Positions 45,606-54,787 of a DNA stretch of 64,000 bases are shown one piece after another; position 1 is the stretch's first letter; the number at the start of each line of letters is the position of its first letter. This DNA comes from Mycobacterium kubicae (GTDB lineage Bacteria > Actinomycetota > Actinomycetes > Mycobacteriales > Mycobacteriaceae), in contig NZ_CP065047.1 in assembly GCF_015689175.1 (NCBI RefSeq), positions 124,001-188,000 of the forward strand. Direction: 5' to 3'. The notes beneath the pieces are model-generated. The model made no database searches. It had not been told where the DNA came from and saw only the letters and a list, made by a program, of their open reading frames with translations. Position numbers and translations under genes: made by a program.

Positions 45606-46688
45606 GTGAGTTTCAACGGTACGAGTGTCGGGTTGGACGTGCACGCGCTTTCGGTGGTTGCTCATGCCGTCGATGAACAGACGGGTCGAGTCGAACGGGC
45701 GCGGTTGTGTCCTGATCACGGTGAGATCTTGGATTGGTTGCACCGGTTGCGAGGCCCGGTGCGAGTGGCCTATGAGGCCGGGCCAACGGGGTTTGGTCTG
45801 GCACGAGCTCTAGCGGATGCCCAGATCGACTGCGTGGTCGCCGCGCCATCGAAGCTGATCCGCCCGGCCGGGGATCGGGTCAAGACCGATGCTCGTGATG
45901 CTGCGCATCTGACCAGGTTGCTGCGGTTGGATGAGATCACTGCGGTTACGGTGCCCGACGTTGAGGTCGAGGCGGTGCGAGATTTGGTTCGTGCTCGCGA
46001 GGACGCCCGTGCGGATCTGATGCGTGTTCGGCACCGGTTGTCGAAGCTGTTGCTGCGCCAAGGCCGGGTCTACTCAGGTGGTCAGGCCTGGACCGGAGTG
46101 CACGAAACGTGGCTTAGGCGCCAACGATTCGACGATGTCCACACCGCGGCGGCGTTTGATCATCACTTTGACGCGGTGCTCACCGCTACCGCGGCCAGGA
46201 ACCGTCTCGACGAGCAGATCGTCATGGTCGCGGCCTCACCGCGCTGGGCCGATCCGGTCAACCGGCTGGGCTGCCTACGCGGGATCTCGGCGTTGACTGG
46301 TCTGGCCTTAGCCGTAGAAATCGGGGACTGGACCCGATTCACCGGTGCCTCGATCGGCGCCTACGTCGGTCTGGTGCCCACCGAGTACTCCTCGGGGACT
46401 TCACGGGTCCAGGGTTCGATCACCAAGGCTGGCAACGCCCACGTCCGCAGACTGCTGATCGAATCGGCCTGGCACCACCGCGCCGGCTACCGCACCCCCG
46501 GTCCGACGATGCGGGCCCGATGGGCCAAGGTCGACCCAGCGCTCAAGGACCGCGGGCACGCCGGAAACCGCCGTTTACATCAGCAGTGGTGCCGGTTCAA
46601 TGAGCGCAAGAAGCCCCACGTCGTGGCCAACGTCGCGGTCGCTCGTCAACTGGCCGGTTGGTGTTGGTCGCTGGCCACGCTGACATAA
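45606..46688 (+). CDS. IS110-family transposase
   Basis: 360 residues. N-terminal RuvC-like DEDD part: SVGLDVHALSVV, VAYEAGPTGFGL, DCVVAAPSKLIRP and KTDARDAAHL. C-terminal Tnp-20 part: LRGISALTGLALAVEIGDW and GSITKAGNAHVRRLLIESAW. GTG 45606 has AGGAGG 6 nt before it. The enzyme is guided by a bridge RNA. It looks intact. Confidence 0.92.
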   Translation: MSFNGTSVGLDVHALSVVAHAVDEQTGRVERARLCPDHGEILDWLHRLRGPVRVAYEAGPTGFGLARALADAQIDCVVAAPSKLIRPAGDRVKTDARDAAHLTRLLRLDEITAVTVPDVEVEAVRDLVRAREDARADLMRVRHRLSKLLLRQGRVYSGGQAWTGVHETWLRRQRFDDVHTAAAFDHHFDAVLTATAARNRLDEQIVMVAASPRWADPVNRLGCLRGISALTGLALAVEIGDWTRFTGASIGAYVGLVPTEYSSGTSRVQGSITKAGNAHVRRLLIESAWHHRAGYRTPGPTMRARWAKVDPALKDRGHAGNRRLHQQWCRFNERKKPHVVANVAVARQLAGWCWSLATLT

Positions 46689-46993
46689 GCGCAGCCGCCC
46701 GAAGCTTGATCGGAGTCAGCCGGTCGGCGGTGAGGTAGGCGAACTGGACCTGCGTTACAGCTATGAGCAACAACAGCATTCGACCAATGCTGATGTGACG
46801 CCCGCCCCTAGAAAGCAGCCACCGTTCGCGCCGAACCATCGTCTTGCGGTACCCAACCCGCGTATATCAGTCTGACACCACCGTCGTTGACCAACGACCG
46901 CCGCGACGCCCGACTGACCCCGATCAAACGAAAGCCGCCCCGGCCCATACCGGGGCGGCTTTCACCTGCCTATTGACAAACAGTGCCTACATA
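46689..46993. other. Non-coding stretch between IS110 transposase and IS481 fragment
   Basis: No convincing gene. Holds imperfect inverted repeats (TTGATCGGAGTCAG near 46706 and CTGACCCCGATCAA near 46913) and a strong hairpin at 46930-46963. Could include an IS110 end or bridge RNA. Confidence 0.4.
46930..46963. terminator. Strong bidirectional hairpin
   Basis: GAAAGCCGCCCCGG (46930-46943), CCCATA loop, CCGGGGCGGCTTTC (46950-46963): 14-bp perfect arms. Terminator-like in both directions, though lacking a long T run; it may insulate the mobile DNA from outside transcription. Confidence 0.6.
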
Positions 46994-47066
46994 TCAGCTG
47001 TACTGCTCAGGCAGGTTGGTCAACCGTGTGATGGGTGGGGTCTTGCCGATTGCGGAGTGTGGACGG
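46994..47066 (-). pseudogene. IS481-type transposase, C-terminal fragment
   Basis: Reads ...RPHSAIGKTPPITRL and TNLPEQYS to TGA at 46994-46996, the end of an IS481-family transposase. It belongs with 51529-52448: joined there it gives YNHHRPHSAIGKTPP in frame. Confidence 0.82.
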
Positions 47067-47178
47067 TTCTCTTGGGCTCGCGGCCTGAGTCGCGGTAGTG
47101 TCCCGGTGTTTCCGCAGTTCGCGCGGCTGGCTGCTGAAGAATATGGTGCGCAACAGGTGTGGTGCAAGGACTCATTTG

Positions 47179-47730
47179 TCAGCCGGTCGGCTGGGAGAGG
47201 TTGAGCTGGGCCATAAGTTCGCGGTTGGCGGCGCGGGCGGCGGTGAGGTCTTGGTCGCGTTCTTCGAGTTGCAGCCGTAGCTCGACGATTTGTTGTTCGA
47301 GCGTGACGATGCGTTGCTGAAGTTGCTCGATGTCGGTTGGCGCGCCGAGTCCGCTTGCGCGCCATGCTTGTTCGCCGAGCAGTTCAGACAGACGGATCTC
47401 GAGTTGTTGGGTGCGTGCGGCCATGCGGGTGCAGCGGTGCTGGGCGGCGAGCAAGTCGGCCTGCAGTGAGGCACGGGTGACCTGGTGACCGATCTCGGAT
47501 TTGTCTGGTGGCTGGGTTGCAGCGGCGTGGATGCGTTCGAGCAGGTCGCGGTGGCGGTATAGGAAGGTGCGGTCGACTCCGGCGCGTTGAGCGATGCTGG
47601 TGGCGCTGAGTTCTGCGCCGTCTTTGATGGCGACCTCGAGGGCGGAAAGGACGCGTTGGCGGCGTCTGGTGGAGTCGGCTCGTCGTCCGTCGATCATCGC
47701 GTCGAGGGCATGGGTGGTGTTGGTGGTCAT
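47179..47730 (-). CDS. TnpC-like (DUF6262) accessory protein
   Basis: 183 residues. N-terminal helix-turn-helix-like region (ATSIAQRAGVDRTFLYRHRDLLERIH) followed by long coiled coils (~90-175: LEIRLSELL, QLQQRIVTLEQQIVELRLQLEE). Matches the third gene of Tn554-type elements. Its ATG overlaps the stop of the large recombinase. Probably helps target or orient integration. Confidence 0.8.
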   Translation of the reverse strand: MTTNTTHALDAMIDGRRADSTRRRQRVLSALEVAIKDGAELSATSIAQRAGVDRTFLYRHRDLLERIHAAATQPPDKSEIGHQVTRASLQADLLAAQHRCTRMAARTQQLEIRLSELLGEQAWRASGLGAPTDIEQLQQRIVTLEQQIVELRLQLEERDQDLTAARAANRELMAQLNLSQPTG

Positions 47731-50219
47731 GGGGTTCTCTCTGGGCGCAGGTCGGGCAGGATTTGGCGGGTGCGAGGCATGCCGAGCATGACGCTGCGGT
47801 GTCGGCGCACGACGGTGACGGCTTGTTGAAGTTGTTGTCGCTGTTCGGGTTCGAGTTCGCCGAGCCCGTTTCTGATCTGGTCGATCAGGCGGCGGATGCG
47901 GCGGATTTCCTCCTCGGAGGGCATCGCCTCGACGCGGGCCCAGTCATCGAGGTCGGTGGTGGCGAGCAGGCGTTCCCGGGTGCGCAGCAGGTCGTCGAGG
48001 TAGGCGCGCAGGTCGGGCAGATAGGAGACGTCGGTGCGGAAGTGGTCGCATCCAGCGCAGCGGAACCGGAACGGACAGGCACCGCCGCCGGCCTTGACGT
48101 TGGACGGTTCGGCGCAGACACCGAATGGAACCGCGACCTCGCCGACGGCGCGACGGGCGTGTTCGGAGTCCAACAATGCTTGGGCTTGCCGCCAGATGCG
48201 GTTGCCATGCCGGTCGAACTGCATCGCGGTGACGCGATCGACGGCTTCACGGCGGCGGGTTTCGCCGATGCGGTAGTAGCAGCTGGTGGTGTCGAGTTTG
48301 CGGTGCGACATCAGCTCACGCAACACCTCGATGGGGACGCCGGCGTCAGCGTGGCGTTGGGCGTAACTGTGCCGGTAGGCGTAGAGCACCACCTTGCTCT
48401 TGTCATATTCGACACCATCGGCGTTGCGCAGCACCGGCAGTCGGTCGACCCAGGTGCGGTGGGCGAACGCGAGAGAAAAGCCGGTGATCGCGCGGCGTCC
48501 GCCGGGGTTGCGCCGGTCGGTGGGCAGCAGCTTGAGCTCGCCGATCGGAGTGTTTGGGTAGCGGTTCCGGACTTGTTGCTGCTGGGCGAGTATTACGGCG
48601 GCGGTCTGCTCGCTGATCGGCAGGCGTCGTGCGAGCCGGTTGGCCTTATGGTTGTCGTAGATCAGCACGGGCTGTCCGTCGTCGTCTCGGGTCAGGCAGT
48701 CGAAGTCCAGCTCGCAGATCTCTTCGGGACGGCGGCCGGTGTCGATGGCCAACTCGACCGCGGTGCGCATCTCTGATGAGGTCAGTTCATCCAGGTGTTC
48801 GCATAACTGCTTCATGATTTCCGGCGGCAGGTCCCGGTTGGGTTCGCCCGGTTCGGGTTCGACAGGCACGTCCGCCTGCCCAATCACAAAGTCCTCGCCC
48901 AGCCCGGCGGCGATGCCGCCGGGCCGCGTCAGCCCCATCGCCCGGATGCGGGTGAGCACGGCACGAACCTCGCGGCAGGCCCGGATCCGGGCATCGCCAC
49001 TGATCTGACCGACCGATTCAAGGTAGGCCAGCCGGTGCAGGAACGCCTCCATATCGGTGCGTCCCAACGCCGCTGGGTGTTCGCCGCGGTCCTCGCGCAT
49101 GCGCAGCGACTCTGACAACCGCACCAGGCAGCCGATGTAGTGGCGCACGGCCAGGCCGGCGCTGGTGCGCCGCCCGGCTCGGACACGTCGTTTCGGCAGG
49201 TCATCGGCGGCCCACCGCTTGGCGGCCTCCCGCAGCCAGGACTGGCTGATGCCGGTAAACGACACCGTGCCGTGATGCCCAAACACCGCCAGGTCCCATT
49301 CGTCCTGGGCGACTTCGGTTTCCGGGCTCGACAAGGCGCGCCGAGCATGACCGATCAGGCAGTTGACCAGCCCGGTGAACTCCAGGCCCCGGCCGTCACC
49401 GATGACATAGTCGGCGATCGACCCCACCTGCTGGCCCAGCAAGTCGTTACAGAACGCGCGCAGCACGGCCTCGTCGGTCTTGACCGCGTTGATCCGGCAG
49501 CGCTGCTGCAAGCCCACCAGCAATTCAGCGACCACCAGCGGCGTCAGGCCCCGCAGACTAACCTCGCCGCCGCGACCGATCGCTGGTTCGGTTGCCCGCC
49601 AGACGATTTCATCTAAATGTGGGTCACGTGCGCGGACGGTGCGCAGCCGCTGCTGGTGCGCCTCACAGTACAGACCGTCGGGATGGCGCCGCTGGCGAGT
49701 GCAGGCGGCCACCGCGCACGGCGGACACGGCGGAAGCGGCCTGGTTTGCCGGTGAGCACGGAACTCGTCGACATCGGCAACCGGCAAGGCGCGCAGCTGT
49801 TCTGCGTGGGCGTGACACAGCCCGGAACTCGCCGATTCCCACTCGCGTCGACAACCGTCGACGACACAAGCATCCGGCCCGCGCCCCATTCGTTCGCGAC
49901 CCCGCGGCGGAAGCGAGGCGATCTCGTCGTCACCGAGCCCGTGTTCGGCAAGCCGACGCCGGCACGAGGCGCAGATCCGCGTCGCTGCCGGCGCGGATGT
50001 CAAACAGCCCGACGCGCGGCAGACCGGGCGTCCCAGCAGCGGATGCTCCGGTGCGAACGACAGCACCTTTCGCGCCGCGTCCCAGCCGGCTTCGGCGAGG
50101 AACGCGGGATCGATCACCACGGTGATCGACGCAGCGTGCCGGTCGATTCCTGCTGGATCGGCGAACACGTGCACTCTGCCGGCGACGATCGCAGCCGTCG
50201 GCATCGTCACGGCGCTCAC
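47727..50219 (-). CDS. Large tyrosine recombinase (TnpB-like)
   Basis: 830 residues, GTG 50219. N-terminal cysteine-rich part (CRASGCLTSAPAATRICASC) looks zinc-binding. C-terminal catalytic part has AIDTGRRPEEI (Arg), LYAYRHSYAQRHADAG and LMSHRKLDTTSCYYRI with the tyrosine. Length and place fit the second Tn554-type recombinase. Start overlaps the previous stop. Confidence 0.87.
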   Translation of the reverse strand: MSAVTMPTAAIVAGRVHVFADPAGIDRHAASITVVIDPAFLAEAGWDAARKVLSFAPEHPLLGRPVCRASGCLTSAPAATRICASCRRRLAEHGLGDDEIASLPPRGRERMGRGPDACVVDGCRREWESASSGLCHAHAEQLRALPVADVDEFRAHRQTRPLPPCPPCAVAACTRQRRHPDGLYCEAHQQRLRTVRARDPHLDEIVWRATEPAIGRGGEVSLRGLTPLVVAELLVGLQQRCRINAVKTDEAVLRAFCNDLLGQQVGSIADYVIGDGRGLEFTGLVNCLIGHARRALSSPETEVAQDEWDLAVFGHHGTVSFTGISQSWLREAAKRWAADDLPKRRVRAGRRTSAGLAVRHYIGCLVRLSESLRMREDRGEHPAALGRTDMEAFLHRLAYLESVGQISGDARIRACREVRAVLTRIRAMGLTRPGGIAAGLGEDFVIGQADVPVEPEPGEPNRDLPPEIMKQLCEHLDELTSSEMRTAVELAIDTGRRPEEICELDFDCLTRDDDGQPVLIYDNHKANRLARRLPISEQTAAVILAQQQQVRNRYPNTPIGELKLLPTDRRNPGGRRAITGFSLAFAHRTWVDRLPVLRNADGVEYDKSKVVLYAYRHSYAQRHADAGVPIEVLRELMSHRKLDTTSCYYRIGETRRREAVDRVTAMQFDRHGNRIWRQAQALLDSEHARRAVGEVAVPFGVCAEPSNVKAGGGACPFRFRCAGCDHFRTDVSYLPDLRAYLDDLLRTRERLLATTDLDDWARVEAMPSEEEIRRIRRLIDQIRNGLGELEPEQRQQLQQAVTVVRRHRSVMLGMPRTRQILPDLRPERTP

Positions 50220-51388
50220 CCGTCCGTCCCGGCAAGCTCGCGGGGACTGCGGACCCGGTCGACGGCCTCACGCAACCGGGCCGGGTCGGGATGCAGATAG
50301 ACCTGCGACGAACTCATCGCCGCATGCCCCAGCAGGGCGGCGATCTCGTCCAGACCGGCACCGGCGTCGGCAAGGTTACTGCCGAACGCATGCCGCAGCC
50401 GATGCGGCGTCATATGCTCGATTCTGGCCCGCCGCGCGCAGGCGGTGATCAATTCATTAATCGTATCCGGGCGCATCGGTGCGCCGATCGGCTCGCGAAA
50501 CAGGTTGACCAACAACAAATCCGACTCAGCCGCCCGCGGCACCGCAAACCGCTCGAACTCGTAGACATCGAACAGCTGAACCGCCAGAAAATCCAGCGGC
50601 ACCACGCGTTGGCGACGCGATTTGGCCCACGCGCCGTTCGGATTCTCCCGCCGCACCACATGCAGGTGCGCTCGCGGGATTTCACAGCCCAGCAGACGTG
50701 AGTCGGCCAACAGGTGAACGTCCGAGCGCCGTAGGCCACACAACTCGCCGCGCCGCAGCCCGGCCCTGGCCATCAACAGCACGATCAGCCTGTCCCGCGC
50801 CGACTGGCAGGCCCGCAGCAGCGCCACGATCTCGGCATCGCTGGCCCGGTCCACCATCGCCTCTGGCTCGTGCAACCGATGCCGCGCCCGCATCCGCCAG
50901 GCCATCCGATGTTCCTCACCGCGGGCCTGCGCGGGCAGGTCACGCTCGTCGGCCAGCTCATAGATCAACGGCATCAGCTCGCCAGGCGCCTGACCGGATG
51001 CCACCGCGTGAGCGACGAAGCCCCGCACCGCGGTCAGCACACCGTTGATCCGCCGCGCCCCACGCACCGGCTCAACGCCCGGACCAGCCAGCACCTGCCC
51101 ACCCGCCACGACCTCGACACCGCTGGACTGCGGCCCCGCGTGACGCAGCCAGGTGATGAACAGCCCCAGCGCCGCCACCCCGTCATGCCAATGCCGGCCG
51201 GTGCGAACACACCAGCGCAGAAACAATGCGATGGCGCCCGCATATGACCTTGTGGTCAACTCCGAACCGTCACGGCCGAATCGGACATGCCGCAAGAACG
51301 CATCCGCTTCGGCCACCACCGCCAAATCCTCATCCAGCACCGTCCAGTACCTCGCCCCGGACGGCAACCTCACCAGAAACGCCCGCAC
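50216..51388 (-). CDS. Tyrosine recombinase/integrase (TnpA-like)
   Basis: 390 residues from GTG 51388 (GAGGAG just before it). N-terminal SAM-like DNA-binding part ~30-135. Catalytic residues: R212 or R213 (GLRRGE), H329-R332 (HRLRH), H355 (LLGH) and Y364 (QVYLHPD). First gene of the trio; catalyses strand exchange. Confidence 0.9.
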   Translation of the reverse strand: MRAFLVRLPSGARYWTVLDEDLAVVAEADAFLRHVRFGRDGSELTTRSYAGAIALFLRWCVRTGRHWHDGVAALGLFITWLRHAGPQSSGVEVVAGGQVLAGPGVEPVRGARRINGVLTAVRGFVAHAVASGQAPGELMPLIYELADERDLPAQARGEEHRMAWRMRARHRLHEPEAMVDRASDAEIVALLRACQSARDRLIVLLMARAGLRRGELCGLRRSDVHLLADSRLLGCEIPRAHLHVVRRENPNGAWAKSRRQRVVPLDFLAVQLFDVYEFERFAVPRAAESDLLLVNLFREPIGAPMRPDTINELITACARRARIEHMTPHRLRHAFGSNLADAGAGLDEIAALLGHAAMSSSQVYLHPDPARLREAVDRVRSPRELAGTDG

Positions 51389-51528
51389 CCTGATCTCCTC
51401 TCGCAGCAGGCAGCTTTACCACTACCAGCCACGAGCACCACACCCCGGGAGATCTGTTGCAGAACCGGGCCGTGTCGCCGGTTTACGCAACGTCACACAA
51501 CAGGGCAGCTAACCCCAGAAAATGCCGG

Positions 51529-52448
51529 TGGTGATTGTAGGTGTGTAGCCACGCCGGTAGAGCTGAGCGGCGGGTGCGTTCGTTGGGGTAGTGACGGGCG
51601 AAGGCCCATTCGGCGGTCATGGTGCGGTGAAAGCGCTCGATTTTGCCGTTGGTCTGAGGCCGGTAGGGGCGGGTCCGTTTAGGCACGATGTGCAGCTCAG
51701 CACAGGCGTGGCGCCAGGCATGGGAGCGGTAGCACGAGCCATTGTCGGAGAGCACACGTTGCACCGTCACTCCGCGCACGGCGAACCAGCCCACAGCGCG
51801 GCGCAACACCGCGATCGCGGTGGCCGCAGTTTCGTCGTCGTGGATTTCGGCGTAGGCCACCCGCGAGTGGTCATCGATTACGGTGTGCACGAAGCCATGC
51901 CCCATCAATTCGTTGCGGTAACGACTGCGTTTGGTGTCGGGCATCGAACGTCGGTTCTGCCATCCTTGCGCTCGTCCCACAAATCGCCAGCCGCCGCCGT
52001 CGGGGATGTTGCCCAATTTCTTCACATCGACGTGGAGGAGCGCACCGGGGCGATCGTGTTCATAGCGACGAATGACCTCTCCAGTGCGAAGATCGATGTA
52101 CGACAGGCGATTCAGTCGGCACCGCACCAGAACGGCGTGCACTGTGGAGGCCGGCATCGACAACCGCGACGCGATCGCCAGCGGTGAGAGGCGATGTCGC
52201 CACCGCAGCTCCACGATGCGGCGCACGACCGGCGGCGGTGTGCGGTTAGGGCTGTGATGGGGTCGGCTAGAGCGATCGGTCATCCCGGCCTCGCCCATCG
52301 CCGCATACCGCACCGCCCAACGTTTAGCGGTCGGCCACGACACATGGAAATGTTCAGCGGCCCGCACGATCGGCCATCCCTCATCAACGACACGACGAGC
52401 CAGCATCAACCGACCCCGAGGCGTCAAAACAGCGTTAGCGTGGACCAC
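51529..52448 (-). pseudogene. IS481-type transposase, N-terminal part
   Basis: From GTG 52448: HANAVLTPRGRLMLARRVV, HTH (IVRAAEHFHVSWPTAKRW), then the rve integrase core with DDHSRVAYAEI, LSDNGSCYRS (D) and KIERFHRTMTAEWA (E), i.e. a DDE triad. Sense ends at TYNHHR; the next residues (to a stop at 51483) come from the inserted element. Right end at 52570 carries the GGGCACTACA inverted end. Confidence 0.88.
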
Positions 52449-52574
52449 GAAGGTCTCCTGTTCGTTGTGGGTGCAGTGGTAGCAGCTCCACTCCACGACA
52501 GGAGACCTTCACCCATCAACGACCGCTACAGCGTGTCGTCACATCTCAACCAACGACCCTGGGCACTACAACTA

Positions 52575-52997
52575 GCCGGCTCAGCCGCCGATCAGCCGCC
52601 GATCGTTGATCCGAACTATTTGAGCGACGCGCGAGACATGGACACATTGATCACGGGATTGAGAATCGCCCGTGACATCGCGGCGGCCGCGTCGTTGAAG
52701 CCTTGGTACGGGCAGGAAATCGCGCCTGGGCCGAAAGCTGACGACGATCAAAGTCTGCGCATGTATATCCGCCAAACCCTCAGCTCCTATTTCCATCCGG
52801 CAGGGACATGTGCGATGGGCGAAACCGAGCAGTCCGTGACAGACACCCAACTGCGGGTACATGGGATCACGGGTCTGCGCATCGTGGATGCGTCGGTGAT
52901 GCCTTCCTTGCCGTCAAACAACCCACTGGCAACGGTGTATGGGATCGCCGAACAGGCAGCCGAATTGATCCGACACTCCACCACTCCGAACGGCTGA
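52575..52997 (+). pseudogene. GMC oxidoreductase 1, C-terminal part
   Basis: 140 codons beginning AGSAADQPPIVDPNYL and ending QAAELIRHSTTPNG. Contains the catalytic His region YFHPAGTCAMG and the FAD motif SNNPLATVYGI. Directly continues the N-terminal half (44391-45489) in frame, so no bases were lost. On its own it cannot be active. Confidence 0.9.
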
Positions 52998-53051
52998 GAC
53001 CAGCGGCACAGCGGCAGAGAACAACGAGGCATTGCGTCACCGTGATTCCAT

Positions 53052-53059
53052 CGATATCA
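53052..53059. promoter_or_regulatory. CGATATCA box upstream of cutinase
   Basis: CGATATCA, 108 bp before the cutinase start. One of four copies in the GMC/cutinase cluster. Confidence 0.45.
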
Positions 53060-53166
53060 TAACGACGATTCCACCGGAAACATCGCAACGGGAAGCCGAT
53101 CGAAGTGGTCGATATTTCAGTCCTTTACGGCGTGACTCGCGCTGCGTTCGAGCTGAAGCGCCGTCG

Positions 53167-53853
53167 ATGATGAATCGGTATGCAGCCGGACTGGCGGCCC
53201 CAGCGTTGACGGCTACGGTCTTGCTGGCGCTATCCGTGGTGAGTCTTCATGGCTATTGGGCATTCCACCCGGTTGTCACGAAGTCTGAGTGCGCGGACAT
53301 CCAAGTGGTTTTGGCGCGCGATACTGACGAGCCACCAGGGCCCGGGCGCGTGGGGGAAGCGTTCGCTGACTCCCTGCGATCGCTGATGTCGGACAAGTCG
53401 GTCAAGGTATATGCCGTCGACTATCCGGCATCCCATGACTATTGGCGCGCGGCCGACGGCGCCAACGACGCCAGCCGCTTCCTTCAAATCATCGTCAAGC
53501 AGTGTCCTGCTTCTCAATTGGTGCTCGGCGGATACTCGCAAGGGGCCGCGGTAATCGATTTCGTTACCGTCGCCGAGCGCCCCATGTTCGGATATACGGA
53601 CATATTGCCGACGGATGTAGCGACTCATGTGGCAGCCGTAGTCGTCTTCGCGAACCCACTACGAGCCAGCGGGCCCCTGAACGCCGTCACGCCGTTGTAC
53701 GCGTCCCGGACAATCGATCTCTGCAACGGCGCAGACCCGATGTGCTCGAACGGTGTTGATCTCGCGGCGCACAACTCTTACGTCGAATCCGGCAAGACCA
53801 CCGAAGCCGCGCGTTTCGCCGCTAGTCGCCTCAGTGCAAGCACGAAGGTCTGA
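53167..53853 (+). CDS. Cutinase-family secreted serine esterase
   Basis: 228 residues with a hydrophobic signal/anchor helix (~8-30). Catalytic S124 in GGYSQGA, D190 in GADPMC and H202 in AHNSY; C42/C113 and C186/C193 would form the disulfides. Cleaves ester bonds of lipids or cutin outside the cell. ATG 53167 or 53170. Between two GMC genes under a shared box, suggesting release then oxidation of hydroxylated fatty acids. Confidence 0.9.
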   Translation: MMNRYAAGLAAPALTATVLLALSVVSLHGYWAFHPVVTKSECADIQVVLARDTDEPPGPGRVGEAFADSLRSLMSDKSVKVYAVDYPASHDYWRAADGANDASRFLQIIVKQCPASQLVLGGYSQGAAVIDFVTVAERPMFGYTDILPTDVATHVAAVVVFANPLRASGPLNAVTPLYASRTIDLCNGADPMCSNGVDLAAHNSYVESGKTTEAARFAASRLSASTKV

Positions 53854-53980
53854 ACGAGCCTGCCAGCCATGTGCCACCGCGCATGGTCAGGATAACGCCA
53901 ATTCTATCGTGCGGTATACCGGATACGACGAACACCGTTAGGGCGTAGTCATATCAGTTCGCCCGGCGGAAACGGTAAAA

Positions 53981-53988
53981 TGATATCG
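53981..53988. promoter_or_regulatory. TGATATCG box upstream of TetR gene
   Basis: TGATATCG, 8 bp before the TetR start; the fourth gene sharing the motif. Fits autoregulation. Confidence 0.5.
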
Positions 53989-53996
53989 TCGGAAAC

Positions 53997-54725
53997 ATGC
54001 CGACCGTACGTGTTCGGAAAGATCCTTCGGCAACTGCCGAACGGCAGATACTTCAGGCTGCTGCTGACTTGCTCCGTGCCGGTGGTATCGATGCATTGTC
54101 CACCAGGGCCGTCGCTATGGCCGCCGGTGTTCAGCCCCCGGTCATCTACCGCCGGTTCGGTGACAAGAAGAGGCTGCTGGATGCCGTTACGCGCTTCGTA
54201 TTTGACCAATACATTGCCGACAAGCGTCGCTTGATCGCCACCTACCCCGACCCGCTTCGAGAACTCGAGCATCTGTGGGACCTGCATGTCGATTTCGGGC
54301 TGACTCACCCGGATTGTTATTTGCTTGCTTACGCTTACAGCGGGCGCGACAAGATGTCCGCGTGTGCCGCTCAGTCGTTCGCGCTCCTGCACGGAGTGGT
54401 CGCTGAGCTGGGAAACCAAGGGCGGTTACGGATCAGTGTCGAGCGCGCTGCCGCCCTGATCCGGTCGGCAGGATTGAGCGTCGTTCTCGCATTGATGCCG
54501 CTTCCCGCGCACGAAAGGGATCCAGAGATATCACGCGTGCTGCGCGACAGCACACTTTCCGCAGTGGTCCTTGACGAATTCGAGCCGCAGCAGGCGCTGT
54601 GGAACGTCTCAGCGCGCGCACTCGCGCTCCGGGAGGAGTTATGCGCCTGTCATGCGGACACGCTCTCGGAGTCGGAGCGCGCATTGTTGGGCGAATGGCT
54701 CGACGAACTGGCCAAGGAGCCTTGA
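53997..54725 (+). CDS. TetR-family regulator (paralogue of the one at 56413)
   Basis: 242 residues. HTH: ILQAAADLLRAGGIDALSTRAVAMAAGVQPPVIYRRFGDKKRLL in pieces; C-terminal ligand domain. Shares GVQPPVIYR and 'LLR.GGIDA.STRAVA' with the second TetR in the cluster. It likely binds the TGATATCG sites around it. Confidence 0.9.
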   Translation: MPTVRVRKDPSATAERQILQAAADLLRAGGIDALSTRAVAMAAGVQPPVIYRRFGDKKRLLDAVTRFVFDQYIADKRRLIATYPDPLRELEHLWDLHVDFGLTHPDCYLLAYAYSGRDKMSACAAQSFALLHGVVAELGNQGRLRISVERAAALIRSAGLSVVLALMPLPAHERDPEISRVLRDSTLSAVVLDEFEPQQALWNVSARALALREELCACHADTLSESERALLGEWLDELAKEP

Positions 54726-54771
54726 CGCCGTTGCCGCCCAGAACATGAGGTTTCCACTGATATACATATGG

Positions 54772-54779
54772 TGATATCG
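54772..54779. promoter_or_regulatory. TGATATCG box upstream of GMC gene 2
   Basis: TGATATCG, 8 bp before the GTG start of the second GMC gene, so a bound repressor would cover the transcription start. Confidence 0.5.
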
Positions 54780-54787
54780 CTGATACC

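Larger units (their letters stand above)
47067..51528. mobile_element. Tn554-like recombinase-trio element inserted in the IS481 transposase
   Basis: Three leftward genes (two tyrosine recombinases and a DUF6262/TnpC-like protein) with start/stop overlaps, as in Tn554. The edges are set by restoring the transposase frame; CGG is shared by both junctions, so each edge is uncertain by about 3 bp. No cargo gene is present. The last gene ends at 47179, leaving 112 bp to the left edge. Confidence 0.8.
45485..52575. mobile_element. Nested mobile insertion in GMC gene 1 (about 7.1 kb)
   Basis: ACTAG occurs at 45485-45489 and 52571-52575 at the two edges of the insertion. The right edge ends in GGGCACTACA, the inverted end of an IS481-family element; CTAG is a known target of that family. 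Inside are an IS110-family transposase, an IS481-type transposase in two pieces, and a Tn554-like recombinase trio between those pieces. The left IS481 end was not found; IS110-type DNA abuts the left edge. Confidence 0.85.

Noticed and set aside
46994..47365. 123-codon minus frame taken as a gene
   Set aside because: Only its last ~24 codons are transposase; the rest is Arg/Thr-rich sequence from the inserted element.
47763..48776. 337-codon + frame opposite the large recombinase
   Set aside because: Antisense shadow; recombinase motifs are on the minus strand.
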